Part shown: piece by piece, positions 55,642 through 64,000 of the stretch
Layout: each line of letters starts with the position of its first letter
How positions within the stretch are numbered: position 1 is the stretch's first letter
NCBI RefSeq assembly: GCF_007997295.1
Contig: NZ_VORY01000007.1
Span: 62,001-126,000, forward strand
Reading direction: 5' to 3'
DNA: 64,000 nt
Source: Gillisia hiemivivida
GTDB taxonomy: Bacteria; Bacteroidota; Bacteroidia; Flavobacteriales; Flavobacteriaceae
The notes under the pieces: model-generated
What the model saw: the letters and a program-made list of their open reading frames with translations, nothing else
Told to the model about the DNA's origin: nothing
The model's database searches: none
Made by a program: the position numbers and the translations under genes

Positions 55642-58074
55642 ATGGCACTTGAAGATTATATTAAAAAGCGAGATTTCAACAAAACACCTGAGCCTCCGGC
55701 AGAACTAAGTCATGATAACGCGGACAGGTTTGTGATTCAACGTCATAAAGCTAGTAGATTACATTATGATCTACGCCTAGAGCTAGAAGGAGTTTTAAAA
55801 AGTTGGGCCATACCTAAAGGCCCTTCAATGAATCCGGATGATAAGCGACTAGCTATCCAAACAGAAGATCATCCTGTGAAATATCTAAGCTTTCATGGTA
55901 CAATACCAAAAGGTAATTATGGAGCTGGTATTATGAAAATTTGGGATGAAGGTAGGTATAGAATTGCACCGGAATATGGAGATATGGATCTTATCCAGCA
56001 ATTTGAAAAAGGAGATTTAAAAATTGAATTTTTTGGCAAGAAGGTCAAGGGTATCTTTGCTTTAGTGCATACCAAACGCCGGGATGCAGATAATCACTGG
56101 TTGCTGATCAAGAAAAAAGACAAGTATTCTACAGACCTTGATTATGATTCAGAAGTTTTTATAGATGATTCCTCTCTTGCAAATAAGAAGAATACTGCAG
56201 TAAAGAAACTTAATCCTGACGAGTTTGTAAAGCCAATGTTAGCATCATCCATCAAAGATATTTTCAATGATAAGTCATGGGTGTATGAATTAAAATGGGA
56301 TGGATATAGGGTTATGGCACATATTGAAAACGGGGAAGTGCATCTATATTCGCGAAATGGTATTTCTTATAATACCAAGTTCAAAGCACTGGCAAAGGAT
56401 CTGGAAGGAGTAGAGCATGATGTGATTCTAGATGGAGAGGTGGTAATTGTAAATGAGGATGGTATCCCCCAGTTTCAAGCTTTGCAAAATTATGATGAAA
56501 CGACTTCTGGAAGCCTGAGATATTATGTGTTTGATATGCTTTATCTAAACGGTCATAGCATGCTGGATCTTACGCTACTTGAAAGGAAAAGTCTTATTCC
56601 GGAAGTAATTGAAAATTTATCTTACACACTTTACTGTGATCATATTGAAGCAATGGGTGCAGCACTATATAAAAAAGCCATTAATGCCGGAATGGAGGGC
56701 GTGATGGCCAAGAAAATCGATTCCACCTATTCCCCGGGATATCGAAGTGAGAATTGGTTAAAGATCAAAGCTGTGGAAACTGAAGAGGCTATAATCTGTG
56801 GATATACCGATTCCGTTGGAGGTGGAGGTGTTTTTGGCAGTTTGATCTTGGGGATGTATGTGGAGGATCAATTGAAATACATTGGCAATTGCGGTTCTGG
56901 TTTTTCAGCAAAAGATCAACGGGAATTGTTAGATCGGTTTGAGAAGCTAGAAATTGAAAATCATCCTTTTCAAAAAAAGCCAAATCTGAAAGGACGTAAT
57001 CCGCATTGGGTAAATCCGACCTTGATCTGCGAGGTAAAATTCTCCGAGTGGACTACAAACGGAATTATGCGTCATCCCGTATTTAAGGGAATTCGCAATG
57101 ATAAAAACCTCCAAGAAGTTTCTGCTCCAATTAAAAATACTTCAAAGTCTACTGCTAATCTTTCTAAGCCCAGCTCCATCACTTTAGAAGTTGGAGGATT
57201 GCATGTGCCAATTTCTAATTTAGATAAAGTATTGTGGCCGGATGATGGATATACTAAATATGATCTTATTGATTATTATCTCAATATCTCAGATTATATT
57301 TTACCATATTTAAAAGATCGGCCACAAAATCTCCACAGACATCCCAACGGCATCAATAGACCTGGGTTTTATCAAAAGGACAATGAAAATCTACCTGAGT
57401 GGATTGAGACGGAAGATGTATTTTCAAAATCTTCGAATAAGATCATCAGTTATCTGCTTTGCCAGAATGAAGCGAGCCTTTTGTATATGGCTAATTTGGG
57501 ATGTATAGAGATCAATCCATGGCACTCTCGTGTAAATATTTTGGACTATCCGGATTATACTATTATCGACCTGGATCCTTCAAAAGAAAACACTTTTGAG
57601 GAAGTGATAATAGTGGCACAAGCCGCGAAAGAGGTTTTAGATATTGCTGAAATTAAAGGATTTTGCAAGACTTCAGGTTCTAGTGGACTGCATATTTATA
57701 TTCCATTAAAAGCTCAATACACCTATGAAGAAGCCATGAATTTTACTAAACTCCTTTGCTATTTCATTGAACAAAAAGTGCCAAAATTAACAAGTATGGT
57801 TAGGGCGGTGAAAGACAGAAAAGGAAAGATCTATCTGGATTATCTTCAAAACAGACAGGGACAAACTATAGCTGCACCGTATTGTGTAAGGCCAAAAATA
57901 GGCGCTCCCGTTTCTGCACCTTTGGAGTGGAAAGAGGTGAAGAGCGGACTAAAAATCTTAGATTTTAATATCAAAAATTTTCAAACCAGAATTCAGGAAA
58001 AAGGAGATCTATTTGCTGAGGTTTTATCACAGGAAACAGATATGATGGACGCGATCCAAAGACTAGAAAACTAG
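55642..58074 (+). CDS. ligD: ATP-dependent DNA ligase D, three-domain
   Basis: An 810-aa end-joining enzyme with domain order phosphoesterase (about 1-170), ligase (about 195-500), polymerase (about 530-800). Visible: 3'-phosphoesterase core FVIQRHKASRLHYDLRLELE and HGTIPKGNYGAG; ligase adenylation Lys218 in YELKWDGYRV, with DGEVVI and EGVMAKK; polymerase PrimPol-type Asp pair in TIIDLDPSK and SGSSGLHIYIP. Order and length match LigD of Pseudomonas type. With the adjacent Ku it forms a complete minimal end-joining pair. It ends 22 bp from the convergent helicase stop. Confidence 0.95.
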   Translation: MALEDYIKKRDFNKTPEPPAELSHDNADRFVIQRHKASRLHYDLRLELEGVLKSWAIPKGPSMNPDDKRLAIQTEDHPVKYLSFHGTIPKGNYGAGIMKIWDEGRYRIAPEYGDMDLIQQFEKGDLKIEFFGKKVKGIFALVHTKRRDADNHWLLIKKKDKYSTDLDYDSEVFIDDSSLANKKNTAVKKLNPDEFVKPMLASSIKDIFNDKSWVYELKWDGYRVMAHIENGEVHLYSRNGISYNTKFKALAKDLEGVEHDVILDGEVVIVNEDGIPQFQALQNYDETTSGSLRYYVFDMLYLNGHSMLDLTLLERKSLIPEVIENLSYTLYCDHIEAMGAALYKKAINAGMEGVMAKKIDSTYSPGYRSENWLKIKAVETEEAIICGYTDSVGGGGVFGSLILGMYVEDQLKYIGNCGSGFSAKDQRELLDRFEKLEIENHPFQKKPNLKGRNPHWVNPTLICEVKFSEWTTNGIMRHPVFKGIRNDKNLQEVSAPIKNTSKSTANLSKPSSITLEVGGLHVPISNLDKVLWPDDGYTKYDLIDYYLNISDYILPYLKDRPQNLHRHPNGINRPGFYQKDNENLPEWIETEDVFSKSSNKIISYLLCQNEASLLYMANLGCIEINPWHSRVNILDYPDYTIIDLDPSKENTFEEVIIVAQAAKEVLDIAEIKGFCKTSGSSGLHIYIPLKAQYTYEEAMNFTKLLCYFIEQKVPKLTSMVRAVKDRKGKIYLDYLQNRQGQTIAAPYCVRPKIGAPVSAPLEWKEVKSGLKILDFNIKNFQTRIQEKGDLFAEVLSQETDMMDAIQRLEN

Positions 58075-58096
58075 CATTAATTGTTTCATATTACTT

Positions 58097-60136
58097 TTAC
58101 GAAAAATCCATCCCTGTAGACAGATCGATCTTATTGGGGGTGAGGATATCCCTAGGTTTAATGATGCTAAAGGGGTTAATAATTTGATCTATAAAATTCT
58201 CAGGTAATTTCTCCAGAAAGTACTTAGAAGAAGCATCAGAAGAATTATCGGAATTATTCACTGTGTTTATTGAATTAGTATCGCGAGTAATATATAATTC
58301 ATTCTTAGCTCTGGTTAAAGCAACATATAAGACTCGTCTATCTTCTTCAATACTTTCTTCACTATGGAGATTCCATGCGCTTGGATACACTTTTGGAGAT
58401 ACATTCAACACATAGCACACATCAGATTCTAATCCTTTAGCTGAATGCACGGTAGATATAATTACATGATCTTTAATTTCACTATCATTTAATTGAGAAC
58501 CCTCTAAAACAGGTTCCCCATTCAATTGTTTTGCGTTTTCTAGAATACCTTCAGAAATTAACTGACCGATTGTTGAGTAATTGTCACCAAGCATTTCCAG
58601 TACCGGGAAGTCAGATTTTCTTTTCTCCTCCCAATCCTTTCTATATTTAAAAGCCAAGGGTAACTCCATTTTGGAATAGGTTTCCTGAATGGCTTTCTTG
58701 ACATTACCGGAATTTATGAAGATAGTATTATAAATTTCGCCAATCTTTTCACCATCAGCACCACCAATGACATCTTCCAGATTCTGTGCGCATTCTAAAG
58801 GATCTTTAAATTCTAAGATTTTAGAAATATATTTACCCGCCTTTATTTCTCCAATTCCATCCCAAAAAGTCAGAAATCGCATCCAACCAATTTCGTCATA
58901 TACATTGTTAACTACCCTAAGGGCAGAGATCACATCTTTTATATGTGCCGCTTCCATGAATTTCCTTCCACCATAAGTCACGTACGGGATTTTCTTCTGA
59001 ATAAAAACCGCCTGTAGTGGTTTGGTGTAGTAGGTAGATTTTGAAAGTATTAAATGATCTATAAAATTCTTATTATTTTCTGTGAAATTCTCTAGGATAT
59101 TTTCAGCAATAAAGTTTGCCTCTTCCCATTGGCTGGCTACATTAATAAGTTTGGGTTTAATACCCTCACCTCTTGTGGATATTAATTTCTTGTTGTAATC
59201 AAGACTTGATTCTTCTATCAACCAATTTGAAAGATCTAGTATTTCTTGTGTAGACCTGTAATTTTTATCTAGTATTAGAACTTCAGACTCTGGAACTCTT
59301 TCTTTAAAAAGATGGACATTTTTAAAATCGGCACCTCTAAAAGAATAAATGGACTGAGCATCATCTCCAACACAATAAAAATTAGCAATTTGTAAGAAGG
59401 GTTCGAGTAAATACCATTGGAGCGGATTGGTATCTTGGAATTCGTCAATCAATAAATGCTTTACCTGATGAGAAAGAATAGTTCGTGCCTCTTCATCATT
59501 TCGCAATCTATTTGCAACTATCAATAAAAGATCATCATAATCCAGATATCTCCCATCTCCTTTTTTTATTTGATAAGCTTTAAGTAGGACTTCAACTTTA
59601 GGTCTAATAATATCTATTTCGTCATTTGTTTCTTCATCCTTTTTCCCTTTAAAGACCTTTTCACGGATGGAGTTGGAAAGATTTTGTCTAGTATTTCTTC
59701 CATAAGAATATATATCGATTAATTGCTGGGGTTTTATGCGTATTCCTTTATACTCAATAACCTGATCTCCGCAAACCATCATCATCACACTAAGTTGATC
59801 ATCTGGATCTATCACTGTATAATTGGAAGCACCAAATAAATTGGGGTAACGCACAATTAACTGATTACACCAGGAATGAAAAGTAGAACCATTAAGGCTT
59901 TGTGCTTGATTATCTGATAAGGAAGATTTTACGCGCTCCACTATTTCATTTGCAGATCTCTTTGTAAACGTGAGAATCTGTATTTTTTCTGGCGGCGTTC
60001 CTTGATCAATTAAATAAGCTGCTCTCCCAACAATACATCTGGTTTTCCCAGTTCCCGCCCCTGCCAGAACTAAAAGGTGTTTCCCTTTAAATTCAACAGC
60101 TTTTTTCTGTTTCTCGTTAAGGATATGATTCTCCAA
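58097..60136 (-). CDS. UvrD/Rep-type DNA helicase
   Basis: A 679-aa superfamily 1A helicase. It begins NEKQKKAVEFKGKHLLVLAG, with Walker A LAGAGTGKT (about 24-32), motif II DEFQDTNPLQW (about 230), motif III GDDAQSIYSFRGAD, motif IV NYRSTQEIL, motif V VHSAKGLE and motif VI RRVLYVALTRAKNELYI. It is shorter than UvrD and lacks the long C-terminal extension. It converges on ligD and diverges from the GIY-YIG gene across an 80-bp spacer, which suggests co-regulation with that gene. A repair role is likely but the pathway is open. Confidence 0.9.
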   Translation of the reverse strand: MENHILNEKQKKAVEFKGKHLLVLAGAGTGKTRCIVGRAAYLIDQGTPPEKIQILTFTKRSANEIVERVKSSLSDNQAQSLNGSTFHSWCNQLIVRYPNLFGASNYTVIDPDDQLSVMMMVCGDQVIEYKGIRIKPQQLIDIYSYGRNTRQNLSNSIREKVFKGKKDEETNDEIDIIRPKVEVLLKAYQIKKGDGRYLDYDDLLLIVANRLRNDEEARTILSHQVKHLLIDEFQDTNPLQWYLLEPFLQIANFYCVGDDAQSIYSFRGADFKNVHLFKERVPESEVLILDKNYRSTQEILDLSNWLIEESSLDYNKKLISTRGEGIKPKLINVASQWEEANFIAENILENFTENNKNFIDHLILSKSTYYTKPLQAVFIQKKIPYVTYGGRKFMEAAHIKDVISALRVVNNVYDEIGWMRFLTFWDGIGEIKAGKYISKILEFKDPLECAQNLEDVIGGADGEKIGEIYNTIFINSGNVKKAIQETYSKMELPLAFKYRKDWEEKRKSDFPVLEMLGDNYSTIGQLISEGILENAKQLNGEPVLEGSQLNDSEIKDHVIISTVHSAKGLESDVCYVLNVSPKVYPSAWNLHSEESIEEDRRVLYVALTRAKNELYITRDTNSINTVNNSDNSSDASSKYFLEKLPENFIDQIINPFSIIKPRDILTPNKIDLSTGMDFS

Positions 60137-60174
60137 TTTCTTTTTTTGTAAAGATAAGAATTATTAAGCAAGTT

Positions 60175-60203
60175 GGAATATTTCCAATATGCGGAATATT
60201 TCC
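60175..60203. promoter_or_regulatory. Operator-like repeats between divergent repair genes
   Basis: The near-palindrome GGAATATTTCC occurs at 60175-60185 and again at 60193-60203, 18 bp apart, in the 80-bp spacer between the helicase and the GIY-YIG gene. On the minus strand a TATCTTTA box near 60156 lies downstream of them; on the plus strand TATTTTTG (60204-60211) follows directly. A regulator bound here could control both genes. Confidence 0.5.
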
Positions 60204-60216
60204 TATTTTTGACGAA

Positions 60217-61524
60217 ATGATATTTATCTATATTCAGTATATTCTACTAGGGGCAAAGGCAAAAATTCCTTTCCGTTTAGTTCTTTATTCAAAGGACTTT
60301 GATCAGGATTATAGAGTTTTTACTATAAGACCGGAGCAGCCAATTCCTAAAAAGATATATACGCTGAATGATCTAAATAGATTAGAATTATTAGCTAGCG
60401 AACCTTTTTGTAATTCAGCAGATGAGTTGATCGATTTGTTTCGAGATCAAGAATTAATTTTTAGTGAAAAAATTCAGTTCGATCTGTTAAAATCACAGTT
60501 TAGAAATATAGGCTATAATTTTAATCTGAAGCCAACAATTCTTTGGCCTTCAGGAAAAGAAGGGAACAGGAATTTAGAACAGATAAAAGAATTAGTTTCT
60601 GAGCGACATATACCAAATAGTATAGAATATGCTGAAGTCTTTTTAGATGTGATGAATAACTTCAAAAATCAGAAAAGCCAGCAATTAGAAGATTATAAGA
60701 CTACAGAATTAAAACCTCATAGTCATGAATTATCAAAATATAATAAAACACCTGGAGTTTACTTTTTCTTGAACAAACATGATGAGGTGATATATGTGGG
60801 CAAAGCGAAAAATATCCGCAAACGATTACAAAGCCATTTTTCCAATACTACTGCGCAGAGCAATATTGACTATTCCCAAGTAGAAGATATTGATGTTATC
60901 TATACTGGTAATGACGTTATTGCGCAACTTGTGGAAACCGCAAATATCAAAAGCTTAAAACCAAGCTATAATTCGCAGCAAATATTAAATCCTGATCCCT
61001 ATATAATTACTTCGGCCACTACCGCAAAAGGCATTTCTAAAATAAAGATCACACGAAAAGAATTTGAAGATAGCTTACCAGAAAAATATTTTAATAGAAA
61101 ATCTGTGGTGGGATCTTTGGCAGACTTTTGTCAGGAATATAGTTTGTGTAGGAAACATTCAGGTCTGGAAAAAGTAGAAGGTCCCTGCAGTAATTTCACT
61201 AAAAAGTTTAAGGAGTGTGTATGTTCGGGCGGAGAATCAATTGAGGAATACAATAAAAGATTTGAAGTTGCATTTGCTCAATTCCGAAGAAAAAAGACTA
61301 GAAAAATCTATAAATTGAAAGGTAGAAACAAGTCTGAAGATGCATTTGTATATGAGTTAAATGGAATATATGAAGGTTATGGATATATCGAAAAATCAGT
61401 TCCTATTTCAAGTTATAATGACATTTTGGGACACTTGATAAAACAAAATAATAATTATGACACCACTAGAATTGTAAGTTCTTTAGATAGAATTGTGAGC
61501 AAACAAGATATTCTTTACATATAA
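60217..61524 (+). CDS. GIY-YIG nuclease with a degenerate DEDDh exonuclease domain
   Basis: A 435-aa protein. Residues 178-225 are a GIY-YIG domain (GVYFFLNKHDEVIYVGKAKN, with Tyr182, Tyr193 and Gly195). Residues 1-145 line up with the DnaQ-type exonuclease domain of Cho/epsilon-like fusion proteins common in Bacteroidota, but the catalytic residues are lost: the usual DIETTG motif is replaced by IQYILLG near residues 6-12, the HNxxFD motif reads SEKIQFD (83-89), and the last HxxxxD reads HIPNSI. A C-terminal region with CSNFTKKFKECVCSGG follows. It starts 6 bp after a -7 box, implying a leaderless mRNA or a different promoter. Confidence 0.8.
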   Translation: MIFIYIQYILLGAKAKIPFRLVLYSKDFDQDYRVFTIRPEQPIPKKIYTLNDLNRLELLASEPFCNSADELIDLFRDQELIFSEKIQFDLLKSQFRNIGYNFNLKPTILWPSGKEGNRNLEQIKELVSERHIPNSIEYAEVFLDVMNNFKNQKSQQLEDYKTTELKPHSHELSKYNKTPGVYFFLNKHDEVIYVGKAKNIRKRLQSHFSNTTAQSNIDYSQVEDIDVIYTGNDVIAQLVETANIKSLKPSYNSQQILNPDPYIITSATTAKGISKIKITRKEFEDSLPEKYFNRKSVVGSLADFCQEYSLCRKHSGLEKVEGPCSNFTKKFKECVCSGGESIEEYNKRFEVAFAQFRRKKTRKIYKLKGRNKSEDAFVYELNGIYEGYGYIEKSVPISSYNDILGHLIKQNNNYDTTRIVSSLDRIVSKQDILYI

Positions 61525-62060
61525 TATAAATTCAAACTACAATATTCAGTAGGCCTAATCTCTAAATTAGTTCTGAAGAATTTAATAATTAATTTAAAGT
61601 TTAACGAATAATGTTAGTATTGTATGAAAATTTTATTAAAAAATATTTCAAGTTGAGTTATTGATGATAATTTTGTAAATCAAAACTGATCAATATTATT
61701 CAGATTTTAATCTTAATTAAACAACATTTTGATCAGTTTGCTTTTTATAGGTTAAATCTATTTAGACGTTCAATTAAATTATAAAATAATCATGAAAAAG
61801 TTTTTCAGAATTTTCACAGTGGTACAAGTAATTTATCAAGCTGATCAAATATAAAGAAAGAAAAAAAAATCCTAATAACGCATACATTGAGCAAAGTAGA
61901 AATAGTCAAAGTCAATAGAAATTTTCAACATTTTGATTACTAAATATTGAATGATTCAGCCGAAACTAGGCTCAACAAAAAAAAGCAAAATCTCAATTGC
62001 CGAAAGAAGAATTATAGTAACACCCTGCAATTCGGTGGGATTTTTTAAATAGTAAAAGTT
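61525..62060. other. Gene-free stretch
   Basis: 536 bp of very AT-rich DNA with scattered stop codons in all frames. A weak stem, CACCCTGCAATTCGGTGGG, followed by ATTTTTT lies near 62022-62046 just before the DUF421 gene. No other structure was seen. Confidence 0.4.
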
Positions 62061-62615
62061 ATGGAAAATTGGATATTACCATCCTTTTGGATATTGGTTA
62101 AAATGCTAATTTCAATTGTTGCTATTTTTGGAGTGATAATAGTAATTACACGTATATCTGGGTTGCGCACATTTGCAAAAATGTCAAGTTTTGATTTTGC
62201 ATCTACAATAGCTATTGGCTCAATTCTAGCAGCTGTCGTGATGAACGACGGGCAATCCATTTTGAAGGGAAGTGTAGCTTTGAGCGGTATAGTAATTTTT
62301 CAGTCATTGTTTACATTAATGACCCGCAAATCTGCCACATTTAAAAAATACTTCAGCAATAAACCTATGTTGTTGATGATTGATGGAGTAATTCTACATG
62401 AAAACTTGATTAAAACCAATGTGGGAGAGGACGCTCTCATTGCAAAATTAAGGAATGCAAATGTGATCAATTTTAGTGAAGTGCTTGCTGTAGTTTTGGA
62501 AACTACTGGGGATATGTCGGTATTGCATACTGCCGAGGATAAAATTCTTATGGGAAAAATATTACAAGGGGTGGAGGGATTACCTACCAAAACAAAAAAT
62601 AAGTATCAAAGGTGA
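62061..62615 (+). CDS. DUF421 (YetF-type) membrane protein
   Basis: A 184-aa inner-membrane protein with three N-terminal helices (about 10-32, 45-68, 70-92) and a C-terminal DUF421 domain. The family motif RISGLRTFAKMSSFDFASTIAIG (about 30-52, split here as RISGLRTFAKM and SSFDFASTIAIGS) is present, as are LMIDGVILHENLIKTN and the NVINFSEVLAVVLETTG region. The family includes B. subtilis YetF; its function is not established. Confidence 0.88.
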   Translation: MENWILPSFWILVKMLISIVAIFGVIIVITRISGLRTFAKMSSFDFASTIAIGSILAAVVMNDGQSILKGSVALSGIVIFQSLFTLMTRKSATFKKYFSNKPMLLMIDGVILHENLIKTNVGEDALIAKLRNANVINFSEVLAVVLETTGDMSVLHTAEDKILMGKILQGVEGLPTKTKNKYQR

Positions 62616-62998
62616 TTTTGAAAATTTGAATGTTATAAAAATCAAAACCGATGTCTTGAAAAGAGAGTTTTTTATTTTACGCATACAAAGCGATACCCCT
62701 GTGTAATGATATATGTTAATTTCAGTTTGGAAGAGGTGTAAGTCCGATAAAATGAAAAGCTAGGGACTTTTAAATAATCTAAAATTATCCTCTCGTAGCC
62801 ATAATTATTTCTGCTGTGATTAGAATGAAATCTTAGCGATTTTGATATAGATTGACCATTCAAAGAATTTTTTTTCCATCACTATAATTTTATGTTATCC
62901 TCTATTACTACTACTGTGTATATTATTAAAATTGCGATTTTTTTAGAAGAATTAAAATCAGAGTTTAAACCATCTGAAGATTAAAGCTTAGTTATTTT
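62616..62998. other. Gene-free stretch
   Basis: 383 bp without a credible gene between two convergent genes. It contains no terminator-like stem that I could find; a phrase TTTGGAAGAGGTGTAAGTCCG near 62725 hints at a decayed element but is not identifiable. Confidence 0.35.
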
Positions 62999-64000
62999 TC
63001 AAATTTCATTATCATCATAGAGCTCTGTGATTTTTTCAATCTCTACATTAATTTCAGAATTTTCTGAAATAGCAAAGAGCCAAACTTCTGTCAAGATCTT
63101 ACTTGTTGCACTGCAGGCCTGTAAACCATAAGAATAAGGTCTGCACCCGGAAGTATGAGTAAAGCTGATGTCATAAATATTATCGTTTGGATTGCCATTT
63201 TTATTTATTAACCTATATGCAGCATCAATATCTAAACCTCCAGTGTAAAGCAGAAGTTCGCTTTGTTCTTGAAAGACCAAATCCTTATTTATACTTTCTG
63301 GAAGTTCGTTAAGGTCTTTCAACGTCTTAAACTTGGCTCTGGCTTTTCTTACTTTTCCATCCTTGATGAGTGAAGGGAAAGGAAACTGTTCCAGTTCAAT
63401 ATTTTTCTGCCCGGCACAGTTAACAAACATTCTATAATTATACGTTTCCTTTGTTCCAACTTCCTTTTCAACTTCAATAAGTGTTCTATCGTCTTTTCCA
63501 CTATCTTCAATCACTTCAGCTTTCCCTGTAACCAAATCTATACAACCTTCATCATAAAGTGCTAAAAGGATATTGGCTGAAGCTAAAGGCAGTGCTGCGA
63601 TTACATTCATCAGGAACGTCATTACTTCCCTACGAAAAAACAAATGATCTTCTGCAGGTAATAGCTCTGCATGAAAATTAAGACAATACATCAGGTCATC
63701 CAGTGTTTCCTTCCAATATATAGGTTTATTGTTATTTACAGAGTTTCTCGCTGCCACCCTTTCTTTGCGCATTCCTTCAAATGAATCGGAATATTCGTGC
63801 TCATCTGACATTATCTGAACAAAATCTTTGAAGCTTATGTTATCACTTTCAAGCCTTTCAACAATTTTAGGCATTGTATCTTTTTCAAAAGATCGAATTA
63901 ATGCTTGTCTGCAAATCTTGTCAAAAAATGTATGTATTCTCAAATATCCATCATTATCTATAAGGGATAGTATTTCTTCCCTTTTAGCATGCCGGTATAT
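62999..64000 (-). CDS. FAD/NAD(P)-binding protein, 3' part
   Basis: A partial leftward gene. The frame is open to the window edge (19 more codons beyond 63943, reading IYRHAKREEILSLI), so the start lies outside. The visible 330 residues contain MFVNCAGQKNIELEQFPFPS, KARAKFKTLKD, GGLDIDAAYRLINKNGNP and ISFTHTSGCRPYSYGLQACS, which resemble the C-terminal part of FAD-NAD(P)-binding oxidoreductases (COG4529-like). The FAD-binding N-terminus is not in the window, so the call is tentative. Confidence 0.55.
   Translation of the reverse strand: MYRHAKREEILSLIDNDGYLRIHTFFDKICRQALIRSFEKDTMPKIVERLESDNISFKDFVQIMSDEHEYSDSFEGMRKERVAARNSVNNNKPIYWKETLDDLMYCLNFHAELLPAEDHLFFRREVMTFLMNVIAALPLASANILLALYDEGCIDLVTGKAEVIEDSGKDDRTLIEVEKEVGTKETYNYRMFVNCAGQKNIELEQFPFPSLIKDGKVRKARAKFKTLKDLNELPESINKDLVFQEQSELLLYTGGLDIDAAYRLINKNGNPNDNIYDISFTHTSGCRPYSYGLQACSATSKILTEVWLFAISENSEINVEIEKITELYDDNEI

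Noticed and set aside
62672-62863. 63-codon leftward frame between DUF421 and the FAD-binding gene
   Set aside because: No promoter, no similarity recognised, and irregular composition; it looks like a chance frame.

Overview
The window is AT-rich chromosomal DNA (about one third G+C by eye) from a Bacteroidota bacterium, almost certainly a marine-type member of the Flavobacteriaceae. The evidence is the gene content (DUF3276/PUR-alpha protein, long NusB, the nusB-DUF1573-yajC order, leucine dehydrogenase, the kdsD-tatC-AhpD-lptB order, TonB with a proline-rich stretch, Zn-carboxypeptidase and M16 peptidases), promoter -7 boxes of the TAnnTTTG type, weak Shine-Dalgarno sequences, and the dispersed palindromic repeats common in such genomes. 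I cannot name the species. No tRNA, rRNA or CRISPR array was seen.

Layout. 1-3595: end of a surface-polysaccharide cluster (membrane protein tail, two tandem paralogous glycosyltransferases, initiating sugar-phosphate transferase). 3714-5300: lnt. 5300-10130: an accessory island with a 373-bp tandem duplication, an IS110-family element with a possible bridge-RNA leader, hairpin repeats and two paralogous HigBA-like toxin-antitoxin pairs. 10373-20353: core genes for phospholipid and LPS supply (pssA, lptB, kdsD), Tat export, recQ followed by a heptanucleotide minisatellite, a cyclophilin-FKBP fusion and two peroxiredoxin-type proteins. 20874-31586: M14 carboxypeptidase, DUF3276, an ABC exporter, leucine dehydrogenase, nusB-DUF1573-yajC, an unassigned lipoprotein and a TonB protein. 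32273-34528: katG between two direct repeats of about 215 bp. 35076-43864: a PAS histidine kinase divergent from a glycogen cluster glgA-glgC-glgB plus a GH31 alpha-glucosidase. 44205-53263: MFS transporter, two tiny charged proteins, DUF808 protein, a saccharopine-dehydrogenase-like protein, an M16 peptidase and two gene relics. 53677-61524: a DNA-repair island with a zinc alcohol dehydrogenase, Ku, LigD, a UvrD-type helicase and, divergent from it, a GIY-YIG protein carrying a decayed exonuclease domain. 62061-64000: DUF421 membrane protein and the 3' part of a probable FAD/NAD(P)-binding protein that runs off the window.

How the parts fit. KdsD (arabinose-5-phosphate for Kdo) and LptB (LPS export ATPase) share one leftward gene row with TatC. 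GlgC, GlgA and GlgB supply activated glucose, elongation and branching for glycogen, and the GH31 enzyme can trim alpha-glucans. Ku and LigD form a minimal bacterial end-joining pair. The intergenic DNA carries at least three dispersed repeat families: R1 (six copies, all in one orientation), R2 (a MITE-like element with 10-bp terminal inverted repeats) and R3 (conserved box plus long hairpin). These repeats, the IS110 locus, the repeat-flanked katG and the dead-exonuclease GIY-YIG protein are the least ordinary parts. I did not find a clearly new multi-gene system; the divergent helicase/GIY-YIG pair beside Ku-LigD is the best candidate for an undescribed functional unit.
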